Shown: positions 27,599 through 36,226, counted from the first letter of the stretch. The stretch is DNA of 64,000 nucleotides from Streptomyces sp. Go-475 (GCF_003330845.1 NZ_CP026121.1:6987501-7051500); one strand, 5' to 3'. Notes: generated by a model not told the origin, from the letters alone. A program made the numbers and translations.

Positions 27599-28411
27599 TT
27601 GAAGCAGGGCGCGCAGGGCTCCGCCGGGACGGGGGTTCCACGAGGTGCCGGGGCGGGTGCCGGGTCCGGGGCGGGTGTGCCGGCCGGGCAGGCCCGGGTG
27701 CCGGAGCAGGCGGGGGCCGTGCGGGGGGAGCACACGCACAGCGAGCCGTCCGCGCCGTGCGCGCCGCGGGTCCGGGCCGTCGTCCAGCGGGCCTCCGTGC
27801 GCGGGCAGATCGTGGACGCGCTGCGGGCCGCGCTGGTGGCGGGCGATCTCAAGCCCGGGGAGGTGTACTCGGCGCCGGTGCTGGGCGAGCGGTTCGGGGT
27901 CTCGGCGACGCCCGTACGGGAGGCGATGCAGCAGCTGGCCCTGGAGGGGGCCGTCGAGGTCGTGCCGAACCGTGGGTTCCGGGTGGTCGAGCGGGGAGCG
28001 CGGGAGCTGGCGGAACTGGCCGAGGTGCGGGCGCTGATCGAGGTCCCGGTGATGCTGCGGCTGGCCCGTACCGTGCCCGCCGAGCGCTGGGCCGAGCTGC
28101 GCCCCCTCGCCGAGGCGACGGTCCGCGCGGCGTCCACCGGCTGCCGGGCCACGTACGCGGAGACCGACCGGAGGTTCCACCGGGCCGTGCTGTGCCTCTC
28201 CGGGAACGAGCAACTGGTGCAGATCGCGGAGGACCTGCACCGCAGGGCGCAGTGGCCGCTGGTCGGGGGTGGGCCGGGGGCCCGGGGGCGGGCGGACCTG
28301 GTGGCGGACGCGCATGAGCACACGGCGTTGCTGGACGCGTTGATCGCCCGGGATCTGGAGGTGGTGCGGGTGCTGGTGGGGGAGCACTTCGCGGGGGCGG
28401 CGGGCGGCTGA
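27599..28411 (+). CDS. GntR-family (FCD/FadR-type) transcriptional regulator
   Basis: 270 residues. After a Gly/Ala-rich N-terminus of about 55 residues comes a GntR winged helix (VRGQIVDALRAALVAGDLKP, then YSAPVLGERFGVSATPVREA, MQQLALEGAVEVVPNRGFRV) and an FCD ligand domain (LAEVRALIEVPVMLRLA, the metal-type motif TYAETDRRFHRAVLCLSGN, and AHEHTALLDALIARDLE). FCD regulators usually sense organic acids. The TTG start has GGAGGAGG directly upstream. The stop lies inside the first of three 33-base repeats. Confidence 0.82.
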   Translation: MKQGAQGSAGTGVPRGAGAGAGSGAGVPAGQARVPEQAGAVRGEHTHSEPSAPCAPRVRAVVQRASVRGQIVDALRAALVAGDLKPGEVYSAPVLGERFGVSATPVREAMQQLALEGAVEVVPNRGFRVVERGARELAELAEVRALIEVPVMLRLARTVPAERWAELRPLAEATVRAASTGCRATYAETDRRFHRAVLCLSGNEQLVQIAEDLHRRAQWPLVGGGPGARGRADLVADAHEHTALLDALIARDLEVVRVLVGEHFAGAAGG

Positions 28412-28499
28412 GCGGGGCGCTGCCCCAGGCCGTCGGGCGGCTGAGCGGGGCGCTGCCCCAGGCCGTCGGGCGGCTGAGCGGGGCGCTGTCTCAGGCCGT
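28401..28499. repeat. 33-bp direct repeat, three copies, between convergent genes
   Basis: Units at 28401-28433, 28434-28466 and 28467-28499; the first two are identical and the third differs by two bases. Each of the first two contains the small hairpin GGGGC-GCT-GCCCC. The array spans the end of the GntR gene and the end of the convergent MerR gene, so it may act as a bidirectional terminator that expanded by duplication. Confidence 0.85.
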
Positions 28500-28913
28500 C
28501 GGGTCCCACAGTCCGCCGGCCTCGCCGCGGGCGAGGTGCTCGGCGTAGACCCCGACCTTCCAGGCGATGAGCGAGCGGCACTCCTCCAGCGCCTGGATCT
28601 GTCCCTCGACGCGCCGTTGATGGGCGTCGAGGAGCCGCAGCCGTTCGGCTTCGTTGCCGGGACCCTGCCGGACCAACTCGGCGAACCGTTTGAGGTCCGC
28701 CAGCGGCATCCCGGATTCCCGCAGCTTGACGCAGATCAGCAGCCATTCGACATCGGCCGCGGTGTATCGCCGTCGGCCGCTCGCGGTGCGCCGGACCGGT
28801 CCGACCAGCAGGCCCTCGCGCTCGTAGAAGCGCAACGCGTGCACGCTGAGCCCGGTGCGCTCGGCCACTTCGCCGATGCTCAGTGACTCCGCACGGGATT
28901 CGGTGGTCGCCAT
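28491..28913 (-). CDS. MerR-family transcriptional regulator
   Basis: 140 residues. The MerR winged helix fills residues 10-80 (LSIGEVAERTGLSVHALRFY, EREGLL, RRTASGRRRYTAADVEWL), then the dimer coiled coil AERLRLLDAHQRRVEGQIQA and a short C-terminal effector part (AWKVGVYAEHLARGEAGG). No metal-binding cysteine set is visible, so it is likely of the small-molecule type. It faces the SDR gene across a promoter with the 19-base spacer that MerR proteins untwist, strongly suggesting that the SDR is its target. Confidence 0.88.
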   Translation of the reverse strand: MATTESRAESLSIGEVAERTGLSVHALRFYEREGLLVGPVRRTASGRRRYTAADVEWLLICVKLRESGMPLADLKRFAELVRQGPGNEAERLRLLDAHQRRVEGQIQALEECRSLIAWKVGVYAEHLARGEAGGLWDPTA

Positions 28914-28929
28914 GCCGCCAGCCTAGGAC

Positions 28930-28960
28930 TTGATCTAGACCTCGCTCCAGCTTCTAGCGT
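28930..28960 (+). promoter_or_regulatory. MerR-type promoter of the SDR gene, 19-base spacer
   Basis: TTGATC (28930-28935) and TAGCGT (28955-28960) are separated by 19 bases, the overlong spacer typical of MerR targets. CTAGA (28935-28939) and TCTAG (28953-28957) form a dyad centred in the spacer. The SDR ATG at 28968 lies only 7 bases after the -10, so its mRNA is probably leaderless. Confidence 0.72.
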
Positions 28961-28967
28961 CGTCGGC

Positions 28968-29939
28968 ATGACCATCACTGATCAGCAGCCGTTCGACACG
29001 CCCTTCTCGGCCGCCGGCACCGCCGAGGACGTCCTGGCCGGCTTCGACCTCTCCGGCAGGACCGCCCTCGTGACCGGGGGGTATTCCGGACTCGGCCTGG
29101 AAACCGCCCGGGGCCTCGCGGCCGCCGGGGCCCGGGTCATCGTTCCGGCACGCCGGCCCGGAGCCGCCCGCGCCGCTCTCGCGGATGTGGACGGCTGTGA
29201 CGTCATCCCCATGGACCTGGCGGACCTCGACAGCGTGCGCGCCGCCGCCGTGCGGCTCAACAACTCCCTCGACAGGCTCGACCTCCTCATGGCCGTCGCC
29301 GGTGTCATGGCCACCCCCGAGCGGCGGGTGGGGCCCGGCTGGGAAAGCCAGCTCGCCGTCAACCACTTCGGGCACTTCGCCCTCGCCTGCGAGCTCTACC
29401 CGCTGCTGGCCGCCGCCGGCGGTGCGCGCGTCGTCGTCAACAGCTCCGCCGGGCACGCCCTGACCGACATCCGCTGGCACGACCCGCACTTCCGCACCGG
29501 CTACGACAAGTGGCTGGCCTACGGCCAGGCCAAGACCGCCAACGCGCTGTTCGCCGTGCAGCTCGACGCCCTCGGCCGCACCGACGGCGTCCGGGCGTTC
29601 GCCCTCCACCCGGGCAAGATCATCACCGGCCTCCAGCGGGAGATGACGCTCCAGGAGCAGATCGAACGCGGGTGGGTGGACGAGCACGGCGACGTCATCG
29701 GCGCCGGCTTCAAGACACCGTCCCAAGGCGCCGCCACCGGCCTGTGGGCCGCCACGTCTCCCCTCCTCGACGGCCGCGGCGGGCTCTACCTCGAGGACTG
29801 CGACGTCGCACGCGTCTGCGCCCCCGGCGCGCCCATGGACGACGGCGGAGTGCGCGCCTACGCCATCGACTCCGACGCGGCCGAACGGCTGTGGGACCTG
29901 TCCGTCGCGGCGACCGGCGCCGTCCCGGTCCCGCGATGA
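28968..29939 (+). CDS. Short-chain dehydrogenase/reductase
   Basis: 323 residues. The NAD(P)-binding motif is TGGYSGLGLE (about 37-46), NHFGHFAL replaces the NNAG-type strand region, and the active site has Ser in VVNSSAGH and the pair YGQAKTAN (Tyr and Lys). A C-terminal extension carries LYLEDCDVARV. It resembles retinol-dehydrogenase or oxidoreductase-like SDRs that streptomycetes pair with MerR regulators. The substrate is unknown. It is probably activated by the divergent MerR protein. Confidence 0.82.
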   Translation: MTITDQQPFDTPFSAAGTAEDVLAGFDLSGRTALVTGGYSGLGLETARGLAAAGARVIVPARRPGAARAALADVDGCDVIPMDLADLDSVRAAAVRLNNSLDRLDLLMAVAGVMATPERRVGPGWESQLAVNHFGHFALACELYPLLAAAGGARVVVNSSAGHALTDIRWHDPHFRTGYDKWLAYGQAKTANALFAVQLDALGRTDGVRAFALHPGKIITGLQREMTLQEQIERGWVDEHGDVIGAGFKTPSQGAATGLWAATSPLLDGRGGLYLEDCDVARVCAPGAPMDDGGVRAYAIDSDAAERLWDLSVAATGAVPVPR

Positions 29940-29986
29940 ACCAGCGCTCCGCGCGCGCCGGGCGATGACGGCCTTGGCGAAGACGG

Positions 29987-30469
29987 TCAGGTGAGCCAGC
30001 TGCCCGCCGCGCACTCGGAGGCGGTGACCCACCGGTGAGACCCGATGCGGTCGTTCACGACCTGCCCCGGCCTGTTGTAGAAGTAGTTGTCCGTGAGGTT
30101 GTCGGCCCACATCTCTCCCGGAGCGAGGCAGACGTAGCCGTTCTGGTACTGGTAGTCCTTGTCGTAGTAGAAGGCGACGACGTCCCTGCCCCCGACGAAC
30201 CCGCTGTTCATCACGGAGGACGCCTCTTTGTAGGCGATGGACTGGAACGCGCCGCTGCTATCGCCCCAGAAGCGATCGTCTCCCGGTGTCACGCCGAGGA
30301 GGTTCCCGTCACAGCCGTAGTCCGTCCAGGCCCTCACATTGCCGTCACGGCCCGGCCATTCCTGCTGACAGCGGTACTCCTGTGTCGCCGCCGTGGCAGA
30401 GGTGGCCGGTGCCACGAGTCCGAGGCAGGTCAGGGCGATGACGATGACGGCCGTACCTGGTCTGCGCAT
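29987..30469 (-). CDS. Small secreted protein of unknown function
   Basis: 160 residues with a Sec signal peptide (TAVIVIALTCLGLVAPATSA, cleavage near residue 27). The mature part has four cysteines (YRCQQEW, YGCDGNLL, YVCLAPGE, SECAAGS), enough for two disulfides, and is rich in Tyr, Asn and Asp. It loosely resembles peptidase-inhibitor I36-type secreted proteins of Streptomyces, but I cannot confirm this. The start at 30469 has AAGGAG 7 bases upstream; the frame is open beyond it without a site. Confidence 0.7.
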   Translation of the reverse strand: MRRPGTAVIVIALTCLGLVAPATSATAATQEYRCQQEWPGRDGNVRAWTDYGCDGNLLGVTPGDDRFWGDSSGAFQSIAYKEASSVMNSGFVGGRDVVAFYYDKDYQYQNGYVCLAPGEMWADNLTDNYFYNRPGQVVNDRIGSHRWVTASECAAGSWLT

Positions 30470-30542
30470 GATGTACTCCTTGGTGTCCGCCTCTGCGACG
30501 AGGCATGCGGTTCCACGGACGAGCCGTGGAGGTGAGGGACAG

Positions 30543-31448
30543 TCAGGCCCGTGGGCCGACGATCTTTTCGGCGCGGTCGAGCGCCTGGTGCTGCAACCGG
30601 GTGTGCGTGTCGAGGGCTTCGCCGAAGCGGTCGCGCAACTGGGCGACGTAGTGGCTCTCACGCTCTTCACCGATGGGGCGGAGGCCGGTGTCCCGGGCGC
30701 AGACGGCGTCGGCGACGGCGAGCTTCCGCTCGGCCTCGAAGGCCTTGGCCTCAGCCGTCCGGTGAGCCTGCGCGACCGCCGCCTGGCGGGACGCACCCGG
30801 GTCCCGGTAGACGTACCCCGCGCGTTTCATACACCGCGACCAGGCGTTCTGCGCCGCCGAGAACCGCTGGTCGGCCAGCACCCGGGGAACGTAGAGCGCC
30901 CGGAGGTGCCCGACGGCCTTCTCCGCGCGGAACCAGGCCCGGGGGTCGCCGTACAGCTTCTTCTCGGCCTCGGCCACACAGCCGCCCATCCGCTTGCGCA
31001 CGGTGCCGCCGCCGGGGATCTCGACGGCGATCACCGGCGCGTCGACCCCCTCGTCCAGAGCCTCGTCGTAGGCCTGGCGCCGCTGCTCGGAGAGACTCCT
31101 GCGGTAAGCGAGGTTGGGGTTGGAAGCCCGGGCGGCCGCTTCCTTGGCCTGGATGCGGCTGCCGTATCCGTGCTTGCGGGCCCAGCCGACATCGTCCAGC
31201 ACATAGCCGAGGGTGCGGCTTTCGTCCAGGCTGAGCCGCTGTGCCTCCCAGAACTCGAAGCCCTGTCGTCTCATGCACGTGCCGATCAACCGTTGCTGTG
31301 CGTCCGAGATGCGCACCTGCTCGGCATCGGTCAGTTGCCGGGCTCCCCCCGCCGACGGGGACGGCGTGACCGGCGGAGTCGGCTGGGCACCGCCACAGCC
31401 GGTGATGACGGCCGACACGAGGAGCAGGCTGATCGCGGCCTTGCGCAT
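30543..31448 (-). CDS. Lipoprotein of unknown function
   Basis: 301 residues. A lipobox (LLLVSAVITGCGG) puts the lipidated Cys at about residue 18, and a Pro/Ser linker follows. The mature domain is mainly helical, with four further cysteines (GTCMRRQGF, GGCVAEAEK, SRCMKRAGY, AVCARDTG) and charged helices (EAKAFEAERKLAVADAV). This pattern of C-M-x-x-x-G-(F/Y) repeats occurs in a streptomycete lipoprotein family without known role. AGAGGAC precedes the start at 31448. It follows the small secreted protein in the same direction but 73 bases apart. Confidence 0.72.
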   Translation of the reverse strand: MRKAAISLLLVSAVITGCGGAQPTPPVTPSPSAGGARQLTDAEQVRISDAQQRLIGTCMRRQGFEFWEAQRLSLDESRTLGYVLDDVGWARKHGYGSRIQAKEAAARASNPNLAYRRSLSEQRRQAYDEALDEGVDAPVIAVEIPGGGTVRKRMGGCVAEAEKKLYGDPRAWFRAEKAVGHLRALYVPRVLADQRFSAAQNAWSRCMKRAGYVYRDPGASRQAAVAQAHRTAEAKAFEAERKLAVADAVCARDTGLRPIGEERESHYVAQLRDRFGEALDTHTRLQHQALDRAEKIVGPRA

Positions 31449-31576
31449 GACGTCCTCTCGCGTGGGTGGGAACGGAACTGTCCGGGCGCTGCGGTCCTTC
31501 GCCGCCGCCGTCGTCCTGTCGTCGGCACGGATCCGGCTCTTCACCGGGAGACTAGAAGTCCGCCGACGGCACCGGT

Positions 31577-31592
31577 CCTGACAGTTGTCAGG
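31577..31592. promoter_or_regulatory. 16-base palindrome in a 311-base divergent intergenic region
   Basis: CCTGACAGTTGTCAGG has 7-base perfect arms around GT and lies between the lipoprotein and TerD genes. The rest of 31449-31759 contains no gene I can support. It could be an operator for either direction; no adjacent regulator points to its ligand. Confidence 0.4.
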
Positions 31593-31759
31593 GGTCGGCT
31601 CCGGAACCCGGTCCGCTTTCCGGACATGATCGCCTGCCCTTGCTCCCGCGGGCAGCTCCGAGGCACCGGTGAACGTGCGTGGCAGGATGGACAACCAACC
31701 CTGCCCGTCCAGCAGTTGGGGCTGAGGAAGAGCGCGGGGAACGGGGAAGGGGAAGCCTG

Positions 31760-32332
31760 GTGAACGGCCTCGACAAGGGGATCCGCAAGGCCGAAGTCGC
31801 ACTGAAGTGGGACCCGGGTCCGACGGGGCAGCCGCCCGCCGATCTGGACCTCGTCGCCGCCACCTACCTGGCGGGTGACCCGTACGGCGAGCCCGCCCAC
31901 GTGGTGCGCTCCGACAGCCGCTTCCCAGACGGCGCCATCCGCCTCGCCCGGGACAGCGGGGAAGGCAAGGGCTTCGGCTGGGACCAGGTCATGACGCTGG
32001 AGCTCGACCGGCTGGACAGCCGGTACGCGCGCGTAGTGGTCGACGTCGTGATCCAGCAGCGTTCGGCACGCCGAACCTTCGGCAGCGTGCCCCACCCGGC
32101 CCTGCGGATCCGCGAGGGCTACACCGTCCTGGCCGAGGGCGACTTCGGCGACGTCCTGGAGTCGACGGCGGCGACGGTCGGGGAGTTCGTACGCGACGAG
32201 TCCGGCGGTTGGAACTTCCTCCCCGGCGTCCACGGCTTCGAGGCCGGCACGGGCCACCGCCTCATGCCCCGGGGGCACACCTCTCCCGGACCGGAGAACG
32301 ATCCGGACGACGACTGGCCGCAGGAGTCCTGA
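31760..32332 (+). CDS. TerD-family protein
   Basis: 190 residues with TerD features: LDLVAATYLAGDPYGEPAHV and VRSDSRFPDGAIRLARDS, GFGWDQVMTLELDRLDSRYA, VVVDVVIQQ and a C-terminal GGWNFLPG. TerD-family proteins bind calcium and are linked to tellurite, phage or stress responses; streptomycetes carry many. The acidic pairs of the calcium sites (D-x-D near the start) are present in part. GTG 31760 has GGGGAAG in front. The next gene begins 4 bases after the stop, forming a two-gene operon. Confidence 0.72.
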   Translation: MNGLDKGIRKAEVALKWDPGPTGQPPADLDLVAATYLAGDPYGEPAHVVRSDSRFPDGAIRLARDSGEGKGFGWDQVMTLELDRLDSRYARVVVDVVIQQRSARRTFGSVPHPALRIREGYTVLAEGDFGDVLESTAATVGEFVRDESGGWNFLPGVHGFEAGTGHRLMPRGHTSPGPENDPDDDWPQES

Positions 32333-32335
32333 CCC

Positions 32336-33298
32336 GTGGGTGACATCGCCAAAGGCGTCCTCGGGGGAGGGTGGGCGCTGGTCGTCGGCTGGGTGCTGCC
32401 CACCGCGCTCAATCTCGCGGTCTTCTTCCTCACGGTCGCCCCCAGCCTGCGACGGACCGCGGCCGTCGAGCGTGTATGGCCCGATACGGCCAGTCAGACA
32501 GCTCTGCTGCTCCTCTGCGCCGCCGTTCTCCTCGGCTTCGTGCTCCACGCTCTCCAGACCCCGCTCTACCGGATCCTGGAGGGTTATCTGCTGTGGCCGC
32601 GCGCGGCGTTCGACCGTGGATGCCGGCGCCAGCGGGCCCGCAAAGAAGCGATCGCCGCCCTGATCGCTCGCCCGGGCGGCCGCACTCCGGTCCAGCGTGC
32701 GCTCCTCAACGAGCAGTTGGTCCGCTATCCGGCGAACGACGGCCAGCTCGCCCCGACCCGGCTCGGCAACGCGATCCGCCGGTTCGAGGAGTACGGCCAC
32801 AATCGCTTCTGTCTCGATTCGCAGGTGCTGTGGAACGAGCTGAGCGCCACCGCACCCGTACAGGCGCGCCGCCAGGTGGAGACGGCACGGACCAGCGTGG
32901 ACTTCTTCGTGGCGTTGCTGTACGGCCACGGGGTGGTGGCGGCCCTTGCCCTTCTGGCTCTGACGTCAGCCGAGGCCGAGCGGACCCTGTTGACCGTCAC
33001 CTGCGTCGTGCTGTGTGCGCTCATTCCCCTGTGGTACCGCTCCGCGGTCTACGCCACCGATGAGTGGGCTGCCGCAGTGCGGGCCATGGTGAACCTGGGC
33101 CGCAAGCCATTGGCCGACGCGCTGGGGCTCGTACTGCCTCAGCAGCTGTCCGAGGAACGCGCCATGTGGCAGCTTGTCACCCGGATGTCCCGGCGGCCCT
33201 ACCGGGATGCCGCCGACCGGGCCTTCGCACCGTACCGGGCCGCGCCACCGGATCCGAACTGTCCGCTGCGTCCGCCGGTTCCCGGCCCGGGGGCGTGA
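32336..33298 (+). CDS. Integral membrane protein of unknown function, paired with TerD
   Basis: 320 residues with two membrane spans near the N-terminus (VGWVLPTALNLAVFFLTVAP and TALLLLCAAVLLGFVLHALQ), a cytoplasmic helical region, and two further spans near 190-235 (VALLYGHGVVAALALLAL, LLTVTCVVLCALIPLWY). I recognise no family. It begins with GTG four bases after the TerD stop, so the two are probably co-translated and may function together in the envelope. Confidence 0.68.
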   Translation: MGDIAKGVLGGGWALVVGWVLPTALNLAVFFLTVAPSLRRTAAVERVWPDTASQTALLLLCAAVLLGFVLHALQTPLYRILEGYLLWPRAAFDRGCRRQRARKEAIAALIARPGGRTPVQRALLNEQLVRYPANDGQLAPTRLGNAIRRFEEYGHNRFCLDSQVLWNELSATAPVQARRQVETARTSVDFFVALLYGHGVVAALALLALTSAEAERTLLTVTCVVLCALIPLWYRSAVYATDEWAAAVRAMVNLGRKPLADALGLVLPQQLSEERAMWQLVTRMSRRPYRDAADRAFAPYRAAPPDPNCPLRPPVPGPGA

Positions 33299-33309
33299 CG
33301 CCGGCCCCG

Positions 33310-34098
33310 TTACGCCGTCGCCGCCCCCGCCGCCGGAGGCATCGGGGTCAACTGCCGGGCCAGCCACGTGGGCACGCCCCCGAGCAGCCGGAACAGCCGG
33401 CGTGCCTCCTCCCGCAGCCGGGACGCCTCCGGTTCCGTCTCCGTGTCGGCCAGGGACACCAGCGCCGGGGCCGTGCCCACCAGGTAGCCCAGCTCCTCCC
33501 GGATCCGCAGGGACTCGGTGAAGCCGTGCCGCGCCTCCGCCAACTCCCCGTCCCGGAGGGCGAGTCCCGCCAGGTGCCGCCATGTGAAGGAGAGCAGCAG
33601 CGGGTCGGCGTGGGCCGTCGCCCCGGCGTGGGCGCGGCGGTACGCGGCGCGCGCGGCCTGGGGCGAGCGCGTCAGGTTCTCCGCCAGGAGGCCGCGCCGG
33701 AAGTCCAGCAGGGCACGGGCCGGAGCCCCCGGAGGGATGAGCGCCGCCGCCCGGCCCAGCGCGGCCCGCGCCTCGTCGGCCCGGTCGCGCACCGCCAGCA
33801 GCGTCGCCGCGTAGGCCAAGTACCCGCGTTCACAAGCGGCCGCGCCCCGCTCGTCGTCGCTGTGCGCCAGCGCCTCGGCCGTGCGCAGCGCGTCCTCGGT
33901 CTCCTCCCAGCCCTGCTCGGTGTAGAGACACCGTTCCACCAGCAGCGCGGCGCGTTGCAGCGCCGCCGCGGGGGTGTCCGGCAGCAGCAGGGCGGCCGCG
34001 TCGGACCAGCACCCGCGCGAGCGCAGCCGCCATACCGCGGTCTGGAGGGGATCGTCACCGGCGGTCGTTCCGTTACCAGACATGGCGGTATGCGCCAC
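33310..34098 (-). CDS. TPR-like helical repeat protein
   Basis: 262 residues, nearly all helical, with repeated hairpins: GWEETEDALRTAEALAHS, ACERGYLAYAATLLAVRDRA, EARAALGRAAALIPPGAPAR, AYRRAHAGATAHADPLLLSF and HGFTESLRIREELGYLVGTA. This is the outline of a tetratricopeptide solenoid. GTG 34098 is preferred for GGGAGG 5-6 bases upstream; ATG 34083 and GTG 34116 are alternatives. It converges on the membrane gene at 33298. No effector domain is attached. Confidence 0.65.
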   Translation of the reverse strand: MAHTAMSGNGTTAGDDPLQTAVWRLRSRGCWSDAAALLLPDTPAAALQRAALLVERCLYTEQGWEETEDALRTAEALAHSDDERGAAACERGYLAYAATLLAVRDRADEARAALGRAAALIPPGAPARALLDFRRGLLAENLTRSPQAARAAYRRAHAGATAHADPLLLSFTWRHLAGLALRDGELAEARHGFTESLRIREELGYLVGTAPALVSLADTETEPEASRLREEARRLFRLLGGVPTWLARQLTPMPPAAGAATA

Positions 34099-34247
34099 GT
34101 TGCCCTCCCCGAGCACGCCATCGAGCTGTTGAGTGGTGGCGGCATCTCAGCATGAATCGACGGGCCGGGCCAAGAGGGTGGGTGAAGGATTTCACAAAGT
34201 CGTGGGACTCCGGGGCGCCCCGTGTTCGGGCCGGGACGCCCCGAGTC

Positions 34248-35921
34248 TCAGCTCATCCGCAGGGCCAGGAAGAAGTCCAGCTTGTCCTCCAGTCGCGACA
34301 GGTCACGGCCCGTCAACTGCTCGATCCGGCCCACCCGGTAGCGCAGCGTGTTGACGTGCAGGTGGAGGCGGGTGGCGCAGCGGGTCCAGGAGCCGTCGCA
34401 GTCGAGGAAGGCCTCCAGGGTGGGGATGAGTTCGGCCCGGTGGCGGCGGTCGTAGTCCCGCAGGGGGTCGAGCAGCCTCGCCGTGAAGGCGCGGCGGACG
34501 TCGTCGGGGACGAAGGGGAGCAGCAGGACGTGGGAGGCCAGTTCCTGGTGGCCCGCCGCGCAGACCCGGCCCGGCCTGGCCGCGGCGACGCGGCGGGCGT
34601 GCCGGGCCTCCTCCAGGGCGCCGCGCAGGCCCTCCGCCGAGTGGACCGCCGCGCTGACGCCGAGGGTGAGGCGGCCGTCGCCGTCGAGGCCGGCCGTGAG
34701 GGGGTCCCGTACGGACTCCAGGAGCGCGTCCGCGAGGACGCCGGTCTCCGAGCCGTCGTGCTCCGCGGAGACGGCGGGCAGGGGGACCAGGGCGACGGCC
34801 TCGTCGCCGGTGTGGGCGACCGCGATGCGGTCGGAGTGCTCCGGCCCGGCGGCCCGGGGGTCGACCAGGATCTCCTCCAGCAGGGCCTGGGCGACCGGGC
34901 CGCTCTCGATGGCGCCACCGTCCCAGTCGACGCGGGCCACGACCACCTGCCAGTGCGGCGCCGTGCCGAGGCCGGGCAGCAGGACGGGGGCGGCCACGCG
35001 CAGGCGCGCGGCGATCTCGGCGGGGGCCGCGCCCGCCTGGACGAGTTCCAGGACCTCCTGGGCGAGGCGGCGGCGGACCGTGCGGGCCGCGTCCCGGCGG
35101 TCCCGCTCGACGGCGATCAACTGGGTGACGCCGTGCAGCAGGTCGAGGCGCTCCTCGGCCCAGTCGCCGGCGTCCGCCTCGACGGCGAGCAGCCAGTCGG
35201 AGAGGACGGTCTCGCGGGCGTCCCGGGGCGTCTGTGGGGAGCGGCCGGTCGAGCGGACCGGGAAGAGCGAGTAGGTGGTGGCGCCCAGGATGACGCGGTG
35301 GGGGCCGCGGCGGCCCGTGCGGGTGGCGGTCAGGTGTTCCGCCGCGAGCCTGCCGCAGGCCTCGGGGGGCAGGGCCGGGCCCGAGGTCTTCGGGCCCGCG
35401 ATCAGGCGGCCGGTGGGGGAGAGGACCCAGGCGCGCAGGTCCAGGTCCGAGCCCAGGAGGTCCAGCACCACGTCGGGGCCGCCGCCCGCCGGGCCGGAGG
35501 TCATCATCCGGCGGTGCCGGTCGACCACCGCCGCGAGATCACCGGCGCGCTCGCCGGAGACCTGCCGTACGACGTGCTCGGTGATCGTCGCGAAGGCCAC
35601 CGACTCGTGCACCGCGAAGAGCGGGAGGCGGTGGCGGGCGCAGGCCGCGACCAGGTCGTCGGGCACGTCGCCGAGCTCCGCCTCGCCCGCGGCGAGGGCC
35701 GCCACCCCCGCCTGCACCAGGATGCGCACGAACGGCTCCGAGTCCGCGGCGTCCCGGCGCCAGGCCAGGCCGGTGAGCACCAGCTCGCCGCCCGAGAGGT
35801 AGCGGCTGGGGTCGCGCAGGTCGGTGGTCATCACGCCGCGCACGGCGCGATCCAGTTCGTCCTCGCCGCCGAGCAGCTTGAGGCCCAGCGCGTCCGTGTC
35901 CAGCAGTGCGCGCAGCCGCAT
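34248..35921 (-). CDS. pucR: PucR-family regulator of purine catabolism
   Basis: 557 residues in the PucR layout: N-terminal PucR domain (MRLRALLDTDALGLKLLGGE, then VMTTDLRDPSRYLSGGELVL and AVHESVAFATITEHVV), a middle GGDEF-like region and a C-terminal PucR helix-turn-helix (TLEAFLDCDGSWTRCATRLH, LHVNTLRYRVGRIEQLTG). It is divergent from the xanthine dehydrogenase operon, so it very likely controls purine use there. The start at 35921 matches the usual family N-terminus; a TTG at 35954 is open but less typical. The ribosome site is weak. Confidence 0.85.
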   Translation of the reverse strand: MRLRALLDTDALGLKLLGGEDELDRAVRGVMTTDLRDPSRYLSGGELVLTGLAWRRDAADSEPFVRILVQAGVAALAAGEAELGDVPDDLVAACARHRLPLFAVHESVAFATITEHVVRQVSGERAGDLAAVVDRHRRMMTSGPAGGGPDVVLDLLGSDLDLRAWVLSPTGRLIAGPKTSGPALPPEACGRLAAEHLTATRTGRRGPHRVILGATTYSLFPVRSTGRSPQTPRDARETVLSDWLLAVEADAGDWAEERLDLLHGVTQLIAVERDRRDAARTVRRRLAQEVLELVQAGAAPAEIAARLRVAAPVLLPGLGTAPHWQVVVARVDWDGGAIESGPVAQALLEEILVDPRAAGPEHSDRIAVAHTGDEAVALVPLPAVSAEHDGSETGVLADALLESVRDPLTAGLDGDGRLTLGVSAAVHSAEGLRGALEEARHARRVAAARPGRVCAAGHQELASHVLLLPFVPDDVRRAFTARLLDPLRDYDRRHRAELIPTLEAFLDCDGSWTRCATRLHLHVNTLRYRVGRIEQLTGRDLSRLEDKLDFFLALRMS

Positions 35922-36026
35922 TCTCGTCGCCGCCGATCTTTGTCTCGAAATCAAACCCTGTCCGGGCTGTGTTCCAGGTCACGCGGTCGTGTCGCGCGTT
36001 TCCACAGGAAAACGAGGAGGTTTCCG

Positions 36027-36095
36027 ATGGCCTCCGTTCATACGAATCTACAAGATGCCTCTCCTGGCCAGCCAACTCCTTCATGGTTTCCGTGA
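36027..36095 (+). CDS. Possible 22-residue upstream ORF in the xanthine dehydrogenase leader
   Basis: ATG 36027 follows GAGGAGG with a 6-base gap, the best ribosome site in the 305-base region 35922-36226. It encodes MASVHTNLQDAS followed by PGQPTPSWFP and ends 131 bases before the FAD subunit start. The peptide resembles nothing I know. It may be a leader peptide or chance; the rest of the region has no clear element. Confidence 0.35.
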   Translation: MASVHTNLQDASPGQPTPSWFP

Positions 36096-36226
36096 CTGAC
36101 CCGGCGGAGCACGGCGCTGTGTACTGAGTCCATTACGCGTGAACAGCACATGAACGAGCCGGGACCGCCGCACACGGATTGGCTCAATCTGAACGCCCCA
36201 CGAGAAGACGAAGAAGAGAGCCGGTC

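Noticed and set aside
34152..36026. Plus-strand frame across the PucR gene
   Set aside because: Antisense shadow of PucR with no domain; only its last 22 codons with their own ribosome site are kept as a possible small ORF.
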